Shown: positions 1 through 9,366, counted from the first letter of the stretch. The stretch is 14,048 nucleotides of DNA from an uncultured Pseudomonadota bacterium (GCA_937983055.1 CALJLA010000073.1:1-14048); one strand, 5' to 3'. Numbers and translations are program-made. The notes: generated by a model not told the origin, from the sequence alone.

Positions 1-795
1 CTGATCATGGGCATTCTCAATGTGACCCCGGACTCGTTCTCAGACGGCGGCCATTATCTCAGCCCGGCCGCGGCCGTTGACCGCGCCAAGGCGCTGGTCG
101 CGGAAGGGGCTGATCTGCTGGACATCGGCGGTGAGTCCTCCCGCCCCGGCGCCGAAGGCGTGACCCTGAAGGAAGAACGCCGCCGGGTGCTGCCGGTGCT
201 GGAGCGGGTGACGGGCTTTGGCGTCCCGGTTTCGGTCGACACCTGCAAGCCGGCCCTGATGCTGGAGGCCTGCCGGGCCGGCGCATCGATGATCAACGAC
301 ATCCTTGGCCTGCGCGCACCCGGGGCGCTGGAAGCGGTGGCCGCCACCGATGCCGCCGTGTGCATCATGCACATGCAGGGCGAACCGCGCAGCATGCAGC
401 AGGCGCCGCGCTACGGCGACGTGACGCGCGAGGTTGGCGAGTTCCTGGTCGGACGCGCGGCGGCGGCGCGACGGGCCGGAATCGGCCCTGAGCGCCTCGT
501 GCTCGATCCCGGCTTCGGTTTCGGCAAGGAGGCTCTGCACAATCTCGAATTGCTGCGCTCGCTCGATCGCATTGCTGCCCTGGGTTACCCGGTACTGGTG
601 GGACTTTCTCGTAAGTCCCTGTTGGGTAGAATCACCGGAAAGCCGGTGAACGAACGGGCTCACGCCAGCGTGGCCGCGGCGATGATTGCCGTGGCAAACG
701 GCGCCCGCATCGTTCGAGTGCACGAGGTGGGCGCAACGCGCGACGCGCTGCTGGTGCAGCAGGCGGTCGCGGCCAACGGGATAGAGGCGCAGTGA
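1..795 (+). CDS. folP: Dihydropteroate synthase, 5' end missing
   Basis: Condenses p-aminobenzoate with dihydropterin pyrophosphate to dihydropteroate in cytosolic folate synthesis. The frame is open from base 1, so the true start lies upstream; families usually have some 15-20 residues before the first motif. Visible from the Met at base 7 are NVTPDSFSDGG (pterin/diphosphate loop, residues 5-15), DIGGESSRPGA (39-49), a pterin-site DPGFGFGK in the middle, and the C-terminal NERAHAS and RVHEV motifs. These cover the whole TIM-barrel apart from the extreme N-terminus. Its TGA overlaps the GTG start of glmM, so the two are translationally coupled. In many proteobacteria ftsH lies just upstream, but that is outside this window. 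Confidence 0.96.
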   Translation: MIMGILNVTPDSFSDGGHYLSPAAAVDRAKALVAEGADLLDIGGESSRPGAEGVTLKEERRRVLPVLERVTGFGVPVSVDTCKPALMLEACRAGASMINDILGLRAPGALEAVAATDAAVCIMHMQGEPRSMQQAPRYGDVTREVGEFLVGRAAAARRAGIGPERLVLDPGFGFGKEALHNLELLRSLDRIAALGYPVLVGLSRKSLLGRITGKPVNERAHASVAAAMIAVANGARIVRVHEVGATRDALLVQQAVAANGIEAQ

Positions 796-2156
796 GCACA
801 GGCAGGAAATATTTCGGTACCGACGGGGTGCGCGGTCGCGTGGGCGAAGCGCCGATCACGCCGGAACTGGTGATGCGTCTCGGGTACGCGGCCGGAAAGG
901 TGCTCGCGGCCGGCACCGAACTGCCGGGCGGGGAGCACGCCGCGGTGCTGATCGGCAAGGACACGCGCATCTCCGGCTACATGCTGGAGTCGGCACTGCA
1001 GGCCGGCCTCTCGGCGGCCGGCGTGGACATCTACCTGGCGGGCCCGATGCCGACGCCGGCGGTGGCTTATCTCACGCGGGCGCTGCGGCTGCAGGCGGGC
1101 ATCGTGATCTCCGCCTCGCACAACCCGTTCGAGGACAACGGCATCAAGTTTTTCTCCGGCAACGGCAACAAGCTGCCGGATGCGGTCGAGCAGGCGATCG
1201 AAGCCCGGCTGGACAGTCCGATCGAGACCATGCCTTCCGCCCGGCTCGGCAAGGCCCGCCGCCTCAACGACGCGGCAGGACGCTACATCGAGTTCTGCAA
1301 GAGCACTTTCCCGAACGATCTCGATCTGCGCGGCATGCGCCTGGTGGTGGACTGCGCCCACGGTGCCACCTACCACATCGCCGGCCATGTCTTTCACGAA
1401 CTGGGTGCCGATGTCACGTTGATCGGCAGCCAGCCCGACGGTCTCAACATCAACCAGGCCTCTGGGGCGGTGCACCCGCAGGCGCTGGCGGCGGCAGTGC
1501 GTGCGCATCAGGCCGATCTCGGCATCGCCTTCGATGGCGACGGCGACCGGCTGGTCATGGCCGATGCCTCGGGCAGAATCTACGATGGCGACGAGCTGCT
1601 CTACATCATCGCCAGCTTCCGTCAGCGCCGGGGCCTGTTGCGGGGCGGCGTGGTCGGCACGCTGATGACCAACTTCGGCATGGAGCAGGCACTGGCGTCG
1701 CTTGGCATCGACTTCGAGCGCGCCGCCGTGGGCGACCGTTACGTGCTGGAGCGTCTGCAGCAGCGCAACTGGCAGCTCGGCGGCGAGAATTCCGGTCATA
1801 TCATCTGCCTCGACCGGCATACCACCGGTGACGGCATCGTATCGGCCCTGCAGGTGCTGCATCCGCTGCGGGCGGAAGGGCGCAGCCTGTCCGATCTGGC
1901 CGCCGGCGTGACCCTCTACCCCCAGGTGCTGGTCAACGTGCGCGTCGCGCGCGGGTTCGACTTCAAGGCCAATGCCGCGGTCCAGGCGGCGCTGTCGCAA
2001 ACCGAGCACAGCCTGAACGGGCGTGGCCGGGTGCTGCTGCGCGCCTCCGGCACCGAGCCGGTGATCAGGGTGATGGTGGAAGGGCAGCCGCGCGAGACGA
2101 TCCAGGGCCTCGCCCAGTCCCTGGCGGCGGTGATTCGCGATCAGGCCGCGGCCTGA
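792..2156 (+). CDS. glmM: Phosphoglucosamine mutase
   Basis: Interconverts glucosamine-6-phosphate and glucosamine-1-phosphate, feeding UDP-GlcNAc for peptidoglycan and LPS. The 454-residue length is normal. The N-terminal KYFGTDGVRG and the phosphoserine loop ISASHNPFEDNG (catalytic Ser109) are present. So are the metal-binding DGDGDR (Asp248, Asp250, Asp252), the sugar-specificity loop GENSGH (331-336) and the phosphate-binding RASGTEPVIR (417-426). I chose the GTG start because it gives the standard MS-x-KYFGTDG N-terminus, follows a GAGG-like Shine-Dalgarno, and overlaps the folP stop by 3 nt. The last codons lie inside a long palindrome that may form the transcript end. Confidence 0.97.
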   Translation: MSTGRKYFGTDGVRGRVGEAPITPELVMRLGYAAGKVLAAGTELPGGEHAAVLIGKDTRISGYMLESALQAGLSAAGVDIYLAGPMPTPAVAYLTRALRLQAGIVISASHNPFEDNGIKFFSGNGNKLPDAVEQAIEARLDSPIETMPSARLGKARRLNDAAGRYIEFCKSTFPNDLDLRGMRLVVDCAHGATYHIAGHVFHELGADVTLIGSQPDGLNINQASGAVHPQALAAAVRAHQADLGIAFDGDGDRLVMADASGRIYDGDELLYIIASFRQRRGLLRGGVVGTLMTNFGMEQALASLGIDFERAAVGDRYVLERLQQRNWQLGGENSGHIICLDRHTTGDGIVSALQVLHPLRAEGRSLSDLAAGVTLYPQVLVNVRVARGFDFKANAAVQAALSQTEHSLNGRGRVLLRASGTEPVIRVMVEGQPRETIQGLAQSLAAVIRDQAAA

Positions 2157-2162
2157 TTCGCG
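2136..2162 (+). terminator. Hairpin over the glmM stop codon, possible transcript end
   Basis: ATCAGGCCGCGGCCTGAT at 2140-2157 is a perfect 18-bp palindrome. It is flanked by CGCG on the left (2136-2139) and CGCG on the right (2159-2162), with one bulged T between. No U-tract follows on the + strand, so it is not a standard intrinsic terminator. It could stabilise a 3' end or act with Rho. Confidence 0.35.
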
Positions 2163-2183
2163 GATATCTGGCAAAAAAGCAGC

Positions 2184-2201
2184 GGCCTAGTCCACTAGGC
2201 C
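2184..2201. other. Short inverted repeat between glmM and pstS
   Basis: GGCCTAGT-CC-ACTAGGCC gives 8 perfectly paired bases with a 2-nt centre. On the minus strand it would be followed, after 5 nt, by a run of six T (the AAAAAA at 2173-2178), so it resembles a weak minus-strand terminator. It could equally be a protein-binding site. It contains CTAG twice, a tetramer that is usually scarce in such genomes. Confidence 0.4.
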
Positions 2202-2221
2202 AGTCCCTGAACGGGGGGCGG

Positions 2222-2255
2222 ATGCAATAAAACTGTCATGAAACCCCCATAGAAT
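2222..2255 (+). promoter_or_regulatory. Candidate PhoB box and -10 of the pst operon
   Basis: ATGCAAT (2222-2228), AAAA, then CTGTCAT (2233-2239) reads as two PhoB half-sites in the usual 7+4+7 spacing. The second half-site matches the CTGTCAT consensus exactly. A third, weaker half-site follows after GAAA (CCCCCAT, 2244-2250). A -10-like TAGAAT (2250-2255) begins 10 nt after the CTGTCAT, which is the spacing known for PhoB-activated promoters where the box replaces the -35. Its position just before pstS supports phosphate-starvation control. Confidence 0.65.
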
Positions 2256-2302
2256 GCAGGCGCTCAGCTATTCGACGCAGTTCTGCACAGGAGACAGTCC
2301 AG

Positions 2303-3313
<1,011 letters not shown>

Positions 3314-3332
3314 AGTAATGCGAGACGGAAAA

Positions 3333-3363
3333 GGCGGGAGGCGAACCCTCCCGTCTTTTTTTT
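3333..3363 (+). terminator. Intrinsic terminator between pstS and pstC
   Basis: CGGGAGG (3335-3341), loop CGAAC, then CCTCCCG (3347-3353), extended outward by G-T and G-C pairs and followed by eight T (3356-3363). This is a textbook Rho-independent terminator. It probably acts as a partial attenuator that leaves pstS in excess over pstCAB. Confidence 0.88.
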
Positions 3364-3392
3364 GCGCGATGTGGCCGGACGGCCCGGCCCGT

Positions 3393-3398
3393 TATAAT
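3393..3398 (+). promoter_or_regulatory. Candidate -10 element before pstC
   Basis: A perfect TATAAT sits 19 nt before the pstC ATG. The matching -35 position (TGTGGC, 3370-3375) is poor, so this may be a weak or activator-dependent internal promoter for pstCAB. Confidence 0.4.
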
Positions 3399-3417
3399 CC
3401 GCCAGTTCCTGAACCGC

Positions 3418-4371
3418 ATGGACTCATCGGCCGCTGTGCCAGAATCTGACCGCCCTGATCACGCGCCGGTAAGCAGCCGGCTCGAGAAGCGTCGAACCCG
3501 ACATGGCCGCGAGCTGGTTATCGAGTTCGCGCTGCTGCTGGCGGCGCTGTCTGCGGTCGCCACCACGGTGGCCATCGTCTTCATTCTTGTCTACGAGGCC
3601 TGGGGCTTCTTCGAGCATGTGTCGATGCTCGAATTCATCACGGGCACGATGTGGACGCCGTTGTTCGCGAACCCGCAGTACGGCATTCTGCCGCTGCTGT
3701 CGGGCACGCTGGTCGTGGCCGGCATCGCGCTGCTGCTTGCGGTGCCGGTGGGTACGATCACCGCAATCTACCTGTCGGAATTCGCGCCCTTCAAGGTGCG
3801 GGAAGTGGTGAAGCCCTTCCTGGAACTGCTCGAGGGCGTGCCGACCGTGGTCTACGGCTACTTCGCGCTGCTGTTCGTGACCCCGATCCTGCAGACTTTC
3901 GTGCCCGACCTGCCGGGTTTCAACATGCTCGGGCCGGGCATCGTCATCGGCATCATGATCATTCCCTACGTTGCGTCGGTCTCGGAAGACGCCATGCGCG
4001 CGGTGCCGATGAGCATGCGAGAGGGTTCGTACGCGATGGGCGCGACGCGGTTCCAGACGGCGGTCCGGGTGGTTACGCCCGCGGCGACCTCGGGCATCGT
4101 CGCCGCCTACATCCTGGGCATCTCCCGCGCCGTGGGCGAAACCATGGTGGTCGCGGTGGCTGCCGGGCAGCAGCCGAACTTTACTTTCGATCCGCGCGAG
4201 TCGGCGGCGACGATCACCGCCTACATCGTGCAGGTGGCAATGGGCGACCTGCCGCATGGCAGCATCGGCTACCAGAGCATCTTTGCCGCCGGCCTGGTGC
4301 TGGTGCTGATGACGCTGGTGTTCAACATCATCGGGCATCTGCTGCGCAAACGTTTCCGCGAGGCATACTGA
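3418..4371 (+). CDS. pstC: Phosphate ABC transporter permease PstC
   Basis: One of the two inner-membrane subunits that form the phosphate channel. The 317-residue protein has a charged cytoplasmic N-terminus of about 33 residues, then about six hydrophobic segments, the first at about 34-58 and the last at about 288-310. The motif EGVPTVVYGYFAL, the EAA-loop region REGSYAMGATRFQT (ATPase contact) and SRAVGETMVVAVAAG are typical of PstC. The ATG follows the pstS terminator by 54 nt with no clear Shine-Dalgarno. GTG and other inner starts would remove only part of the polar N-terminus. It is 1 nt from pstA. Confidence 0.94.
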   Translation: MDSSAAVPESDRPDHAPVSSRLEKRRTRHGRELVIEFALLLAALSAVATTVAIVFILVYEAWGFFEHVSMLEFITGTMWTPLFANPQYGILPLLSGTLVVAGIALLLAVPVGTITAIYLSEFAPFKVREVVKPFLELLEGVPTVVYGYFALLFVTPILQTFVPDLPGFNMLGPGIVIGIMIIPYVASVSEDAMRAVPMSMREGSYAMGATRFQTAVRVVTPAATSGIVAAYILGISRAVGETMVVAVAAGQQPNFTFDPRESAATITAYIVQVAMGDLPHGSIGYQSIFAAGLVLVLMTLVFNIIGHLLRKRFREAY

Positions 4372-4372
4372 C

Positions 4373-5289
4373 ATGCACGCAGCCGACCTCGAATCCATCC
4401 GCCAGATGATAAGGCAGCACAAACTGCGCGATTATCTGTTCTCGATCGTCGGCCTGCTGTGCATGCTGGTCGGCGTGGTGACGCTGCTCGCGCTGTTCAT
4501 CGACCTGCTGATCGACGGTGCCCGCCGGCTGGACTATGAATTCCTCACCTCTTTTCCCTCCCGGCACGCGGACCAGGCCGGCATCCTCTCGGCCTGGGTC
4601 GGATCGAGCCTCGTCATGCTGGTCACCATGCTGGCAGCGGTGCCGCTTGGCGTGGCCGCGGCGCTTTATCTCGAGGAGTACGCGCCGAAGAACTGGGTCA
4701 CCGACCTGATCGAGATAAACGTCACCAATCTCGCAGGCGTTCCGTCGATTGTCTATGGCCTGCTCGCCCTCGGCTTGTTCGTGTACATGCTGGACTTCGG
4801 CCAGAGCGTGCTGTCCGCAGGGCTGACGCTGGCGCTGCTGATCCTGCCGGTGGTGATCGTGGCCACCCGCGAGGCGATCCGCTCCATTCCCAGCGCCATC
4901 CGCGAGGGTGCCTATGCCCTCGGGGCGACGAAGTGGCAGGTGGTCTCCGATCACGTGCTGCCGTATTCAATGGGCGGCATCATGACCGGGGTGATCATCG
5001 GGCTGGCGCGCGCGATCGGCGAAACCGCGCCAATCATCACGATCGGCGCCCTCACGTTCATCGCCTTCCTGCCGCCGGCCCCGGTCCAGCCCGAGGCGCC
5101 CTTCGTCAACTTCGACTGGCTGTTCTCGCCCTTCACCGTGCTGCCCATCCAGATGTTCAACTGGATGTCGAGGCCGCAGGCGGAGTTCCTCAACAACGCC
5201 GCCGCTGCAGGCATCGTGATCATCGTTATGACGCTGGCGATGAACGGCCTCGCCATCTATATCCGCTACCGGTTGAGAAAGACCATCAA

Positions 5290-5296
<7 letters not shown>
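4373..5296 (+). CDS. pstA: Phosphate ABC transporter permease PstA
   Basis: Second channel subunit of the Pst importer in the inner membrane. The 307-residue protein has about six hydrophobic segments. NLAGVPSIVYGLLALG, the EAA-loop REGAYALGATKWQV and ARAIGETAPIITIGA match PstA rather than PstC; the Glu-Thr-Ala-Pro signature is specific. It starts one base after the pstC stop, and its 3' end overlaps the pstB start by 7 nt, so the three genes are translationally coupled. Confidence 0.94.
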
Positions 5297-6117
<821 letters not shown>

Positions 6118-6210
6118 CCGGCCAGGCCGCCGCGCCCGGGCGCCCGTTTCCCTGTGCCGTGTCGCCAGCGCTGCGGGCGGCGCATCGTCGAAACCACCCC
6201 AAGGCACCTG

Positions 6211-6244
6211 AACCCGCGTCTAGGCGGGGTTGAAATCCCCCGCC
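6211..6244 (+). other. Competing hairpins in the pstB-tpiA spacer
   Basis: GGCGGGG (6223-6229) can pair with CCCCGCC (6238-6244) across the 8-nt loop TTGAAATC. The overlapping GCGGGGTT can instead pair with AACCCGC just upstream (6211-6217), with one bulge. There is no T-run, so it is not an obvious intrinsic terminator. The rest of the 248-nt spacer (6118-6365) holds GC palindromes such as GCGCCCGGGCGC (6132-6143) and the tpiA promoter; I see no gene in it. Confidence 0.45.
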
Positions 6245-6306
6245 GGAACATACGCTTGCGTCGCGCCGTCGGCGCCTGCGCAGAGGCTTCTTCGCAGCGC
6301 ACAACG

Positions 6307-6336
6307 TTGACCCCCCTTCGACGCGGCGGGTACAAT
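6307..6336 (+). promoter_or_regulatory. Sigma70-type promoter of tpiA
   Basis: TTGACC (6307-6312), an 18-nt spacer and TACAAT (6331-6336). Each hexamer is 5 of 6 to consensus. The start of transcription would fall near 6343, giving a leader of about 23 nt for tpiA. Confidence 0.75.
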
Positions 6337-6365
6337 CCACCGAATTTTGTCGGCTGACTGATTCG

Positions 6366-7121
6366 ATGCGATCGCGGCTCGTTGCCGGAAACTGGAAAAT
6401 GCATGGCAACCTGTCGGACAACGAGCGGTTGCTGCGATCGGTCCGTGAAACGGCGGGGCGGCTCAGCCGGGCAGCGTGCGCAGTCTGCGTGCCGTATCCG
6501 TATCTGGCGCAGGCCCGGGACGTCCTGTCTGGCGCGAAAGCGGCGCTCGGCGCCCAGAACGTAAGCCAGCATCCCAAGGGCGCGTACACCGGCGAAGTGT
6601 CGGCGGCCATGCTGGCCGATTTCGGTTGTCGGTACGTGATCGTCGGTCATTCGGAGCGGCGCACCCTGTTCGGAGAGGATGACGCCACCGTTGCCGCCAA
6701 GGCGCAGTCGGTGCTGGAGGCGGGGCTGGCGCCGATCGTCTGTGTCGGCGAGCTGCTCGAAGAGCGCGAGCAGGGGGCAACCGAGCGGGTGGTGGCGCGG
6801 CAGCTCGACGTGGTGCTGGACCGGGTGGGTCCCGAAGGGCTCGCCAAAGGCGTTGTCGCCTACGAGCCGGTGTGGGCGATCGGTACCGGAAAGACCGCGA
6901 CGCCCGAGCAGGCGCAGGCGGTGCACGCATTCATACGTGGCCGCATCGCGGCCCGGGCGCGGCCGCTGGCCGAGGCACTTGCGATTCTTTATGGCGGCAG
7001 TGTCAAGGGTTCGAACGCTGCGGCGCTGTTCGCGATGCCCGATGTGGACGGCGGGTTGATCGGTGGGGCGTCGATGAACGGGGAAGAATTCGACGCGATA
7101 TGCATGGATGCAGAGCGCTGA
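6366..7121 (+). CDS. tpiA: Triosephosphate isomerase
   Basis: Interconverts dihydroxyacetone phosphate and glyceraldehyde-3-phosphate in glycolysis and gluconeogenesis. The 251-residue TIM barrel has the substrate residues Asn9 and Lys11 in GNWKM and the electrophile His95 in VIVGHSERR. The catalytic base Glu167 lies in AYEPVWAIGTGKTA, which includes mobile loop 6, and LYGGSVKGSN and GLIGGASM form the C-terminal phosphate site. The ATG lacks a clear Shine-Dalgarno but gives the standard N-terminus and suits the short leader from the promoter just upstream. secG follows after 22 nt, an order common in proteobacteria. Confidence 0.97.
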   Translation: MRSRLVAGNWKMHGNLSDNERLLRSVRETAGRLSRAACAVCVPYPYLAQARDVLSGAKAALGAQNVSQHPKGAYTGEVSAAMLADFGCRYVIVGHSERRTLFGEDDATVAAKAQSVLEAGLAPIVCVGELLEEREQGATERVVARQLDVVLDRVGPEGLAKGVVAYEPVWAIGTGKTATPEQAQAVHAFIRGRIAARARPLAEALAILYGGSVKGSNAAALFAMPDVDGGLIGGASMNGEEFDAICMDAER

Positions 7122-7143
7122 ACGAGACGGAAAGAGTGAAGAC

Positions 7144-7509
7144 ATGGAACTGGCTGTACTGATTCTGCATGTGCTTACCGCGCTGAGCGTGATCGGGCTG
7201 GTGCTGCTCCAGCACGGAAAGGGTGCGGACATGGGGGCGGCGTTCGGCAGTGGCTCGGCCGGCAGCCTGTTCGGCGCGAGCGGCTCGGCCAACTTTCTGA
7301 GCAGGACCACCGCCGTCTTTGCGGCAGTTTTCTTCCTGACCAGCATGCTGCTGACTTACCTGTCCTTCGAGAAGTCCGCTCCGCAGGGCGTGATGTCCAA
7401 CGTCACGCAGCCGGCCGCGCCTGCCGAGGCGATTCCCGCGCCCTCCGCGGCCCCGGCCCCCGCCGTCCCGCCCGCCGAAGGCTCAAAAGCCGACGAGATT
7501 CCCAAGTGA
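7144..7509 (+). CDS. secG: Protein-export membrane protein SecG
   Basis: Small subunit of the SecYEG translocon in the inner membrane. Of 121 residues, one hydrophobic helix lies at about 2-21 and another at about 53-75. Between them is the glycine/serine-rich loop with LLQHGKGADMGAAFGSGSAG and the LFGASGSANFLSR motif typical of SecG. The C-terminal tail (about 85-115) is alanine/proline-rich and low in complexity, as in other betaproteobacterial SecG. A purine-rich GGAAAGAG precedes the ATG. It sits between tpiA and a tRNA-Leu gene, a conserved neighbourhood. Confidence 0.93.
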   Translation: MELAVLILHVLTALSVIGLVLLQHGKGADMGAAFGSGSAGSLFGASGSANFLSRTTAVFAAVFFLTSMLLTYLSFEKSAPQGVMSNVTQPAAPAEAIPAPSAAPAPAVPPAEGSKADEIPK

Positions 7510-7510
7510 G

Positions 7511-7539
7511 TTCTGGATGCGGGGAATGACGGGTAAAAT
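7511..7539 (+). promoter_or_regulatory. Candidate promoter of tRNA-Leu and possibly nuo
   Basis: TTCTGG (7511-7516), a 17-nt spacer and TAAAAT (7534-7539) lie 27-55 nt before the tRNA. The -10 is good and the -35 weak. No terminator with a T-run follows the tRNA, so transcription could continue into nuoA. Confidence 0.5.
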
Positions 7540-7565
7540 TTCGTCCCTCGCGTCTTTCCGGCAGT

Positions 7566-7650
7566 GCCGACGTGGTGAAATTGGTAGACACGCCGTCTTG
7601 AGGGGGCGGTGGCGAAAGCCGTGTGAGTTCGAGTCTCACCGTCGGCACCA
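7566..7650 (+). tRNA. tRNA-Leu(GAG)
   Basis: An 85-nt class II tRNA with encoded CCA. Acceptor GCCGACG (7566-7572) pairs with CGTCGGC (7640-7646), followed by A and CCA. The anticodon stem CCGTC (7593-7597) pairs with GGCGG (7605-7609) around the loop TTGAGGG, giving anticodon GAG at 7600-7602, which reads CUC and CUU. A long variable arm (TGGC-GAAA-GCCG) and a T arm GTGAG-TTCGAGT-CTCAC follow. All features fit leucine. It lies between secG and nuoA, as in many betaproteobacteria. Confidence 0.97.
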
Positions 7651-7760
7651 GCAGCGTGGCAGTAACCCGGTCGAAGTGCCGCCCGGGCCCGGAGTCAGGC
7701 AGGCAGCGGGGCTGTCCACGCGCCCCCAAGCCTCCGGAAGCGGCAGGCCCAGAGTGTCCG

Positions 7761-8129
7761 ATGCTTGAGCAATACTTCCCGATCCTGCTGTTCATCCTGG
7801 TCGGCCTGCTGATCGGCGTTGCACTGCCCCTGCTCGGCGGAGGCCTCAGCCGCGTGCTCGGCGTGCACCGGCCCGATCCCGAAAAGCTCTCCCCTTACGA
7901 ATGCGGGTTCGAAGCCTTCGAAGACGCGCGCATGCGCTTCGATGTGCGCTATTACCTTGTTGCCATCCTGTTTATTCTGTTCGATCTGGAAATCGCGTTC
8001 CTGTTTCCCTGGGCGATCGTGCTCGACGAGATCGGAACTTTTGGTTTCGTCGCAATGGTCATATTTCTTGCAATCCTGATCGTGGGGTTTGCCTACGAGT
8101 GGAAAAAGGGCGCACTGGAATGGGATTGA
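7761..8129 (+). CDS. nuoA: NADH-quinone oxidoreductase subunit A
   Basis: Membrane subunit of respiratory complex I at the junction of the quinone site and the proton-pumping arm. The 122-residue protein has three hydrophobic helices at about 7-27, 63-86 and 93-112. The conserved loop SPYECGFEAF (44-53, with the family Cys48) and FDLEIAFLFPW (74-84) with Asp75 and Glu77 are present. The frame is open further upstream, but the ATG gives the standard N-terminus and the upstream residues derive from the tRNA spacer. The 110 nt between the tRNA and this ATG hold no gene that I can see. Confidence 0.95.
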   Translation: MLEQYFPILLFILVGLLIGVALPLLGGGLSRVLGVHRPDPEKLSPYECGFEAFEDARMRFDVRYYLVAILFILFDLEIAFLFPWAIVLDEIGTFGFVAMVIFLAILIVGFAYEWKKGALEWD

Positions 8130-8142
8130 TCCCGGGCGGGCG

Positions 8143-8619
8143 ATGACCATGAACGGACTGGGCGAAAAAGGGTTTGTCACAACCTCGATCGACAACGTGA
8201 TCAACTGGACGCGTACCGGCTCCCTGTGGCCGATGACCTTCGGTCTGGCGTGCTGCGCGGTGGAGATGATGCACGCCGGCGCGGCGCGCTATGACCTTGA
8301 TCGTTTCGGGGTCGTGTTCCGGCCGAGCCCGCGCCAGTCCGACGTGATGATCGTGGCCGGCACCTTGTGCAACAAGATGGCCCCGGCGCTGCGCAAGGTC
8401 TACGACCAGATGGCCGAGCCCCGCTGGGTCATATCGATGGGCTCCTGCGCCAACGGTGGCGGCTACTATCACTATTCCTACTCGGTGGTCAGGGGCTGCG
8501 ACCGCATCGTGCCGGTGGATGTGTACGTGCCGGGCTGTCCGCCGACCGCCGAAGCGCTGCTCTACGGCATCATCCAGCTGCAGAACAAGATCCGCCGCAC
8601 CAACACCATCGCGCGCTGA
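8143..8619 (+). CDS. nuoB: NADH-quinone oxidoreductase subunit B
   Basis: Carries the terminal iron-sulfur cluster N2 that hands electrons to quinone. The 158-residue protein has the four cluster ligands: adjacent Cys37-Cys38 in GLACCAVEMM, Cys102 in MGSCANGGGYY and Cys132 in VPGCPPTAEAL. There are two possible ATGs 6 nt apart (8143 and 8149). I take the first, which is 13 nt after the nuoA stop and preceded by a GGGCGGG stretch. Upstream in-frame codons run into nuoA and are not family-like. Confidence 0.95.
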   Translation: MTMNGLGEKGFVTTSIDNVINWTRTGSLWPMTFGLACCAVEMMHAGAARYDLDRFGVVFRPSPRQSDVMIVAGTLCNKMAPALRKVYDQMAEPRWVISMGSCANGGGYYHYSYSVVRGCDRIVPVDVYVPGCPPTAEALLYGIIQLQNKIRRTNTIAR

Positions 8620-8624
8620 CGACG

Positions 8625-9224
8625 ATGACCCAAAAGCTCCAGCAGCTCGAACAGGCGGTGCGCCAGTCGCTCGGCGAGCGGCTGCGCCGCCTGGAGGTGG
8701 CGCTTGGGGAGATGACGGCGGAGCTCGAAGCCGCAACCCTGCATGAGTCGATGCTGACCCTGCGCGACGGCACCGGCCTGCGCTTCGCGCAGCTCATCGA
8801 TGTGTGCGGCGTTGACTATCAGGCCTACGCGGGCCGCGGCGCCGACGGTCCGCGCTACGCGGTCGTCTATCACCTGTTGTCGCTGGAACACAACCAGCGG
8901 CTGCGCGTTCGCGCATTCTGTCCCGACGACGACCTGCCGGCGATGGATTCGGTGGTCGATATCTGGCCGGCGGCCAACTGGTTCGAGCGCGAAGCCTTCG
9001 ACCTTTTCGGCATCGTGTTCCCAGGGCACCCGGACCTGCGCCGCCTGCTGACCGATTACGGCTTCGTCGGCCATCCGTTCCGCAAGGATTTTCCGCTGTC
9101 CGGCTATGTCGAGATGCGCTACGACCCGGACCAGCAGCGCGTGATCTATCAGCCGGTGAGCATCGAGCCGCGCGAAATCGTGCCGCGGGTGGTGCGCGAG
9201 GCGCACTACGGCGACACCGAGTGA
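8625..9224 (+). CDS. nuoC: NADH-quinone oxidoreductase subunit C
   Basis: The 30-kDa-type hydrophilic subunit of complex I, which packs against NuoD and NuoB. Of 199 residues, the C-terminal half carries the family signature: WFEREAFDLFGIVF (119-132), then GHPDLRRLLTDYGF and GHPFRKDFPLSG (134-160). It is a stand-alone NuoC, not a NuoCD fusion. It starts 5 nt after nuoB and ends 4 nt before an ATGGCGGAAATTCGC that is the expected place for nuoD to start. Here the inserted 140-bp units separate it from the functional nuoD. Confidence 0.95.
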   Translation: MTQKLQQLEQAVRQSLGERLRRLEVALGEMTAELEAATLHESMLTLRDGTGLRFAQLIDVCGVDYQAYAGRGADGPRYAVVYHLLSLEHNQRLRVRAFCPDDDLPAMDSVVDIWPAANWFEREAFDLFGIVFPGHPDLRRLLTDYGFVGHPFRKDFPLSGYVEMRYDPDQQRVIYQPVSIEPREIVPRVVREAHYGDTE

Positions 9225-9228
9225 CGCC

Positions 9229-9366
9229 ATGGCGGAAATTCGCAGCTACACCATGAACTTTAGCTCCGGCATAACCTCGACTGCGCCGAGGTTAGCCTGC
9301 GCTGAAATGCATCGTGTGCAGGCGTTCTTTGATGTGGGTACGTTCTTTGTGAGGCGCGGCGCCTAG
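9229..9366 (+). CDS. Small ORF of 45 codons sharing the NuoD N-terminus
   Basis: It begins MAEIRSYTMNF like NuoD, then diverts to SSGITSTAPRLA and ends ...FFVRRGA before TAG. It starts 4 nt after the nuoC stop, so ribosomes finishing nuoC could start here. Its stop lies 2 nt before the next unit's ATG. I know no family for the divergent part. It could be a translated leader peptide, or simply a nuoD start cut off by an inserted element that kept the frame open. Expression is not shown. Confidence 0.35.
   Translation: MAEIRSYTMNFSSGITSTAPRLACAEMHRVQAFFDVGTFFVRRGA

Noticed and set aside
660..2174. A 504-residue minus-strand reading frame opposite glmM
   Set aside because: It lies opposite a gene with every GlmM motif, and its composition is that of a shadow frame.
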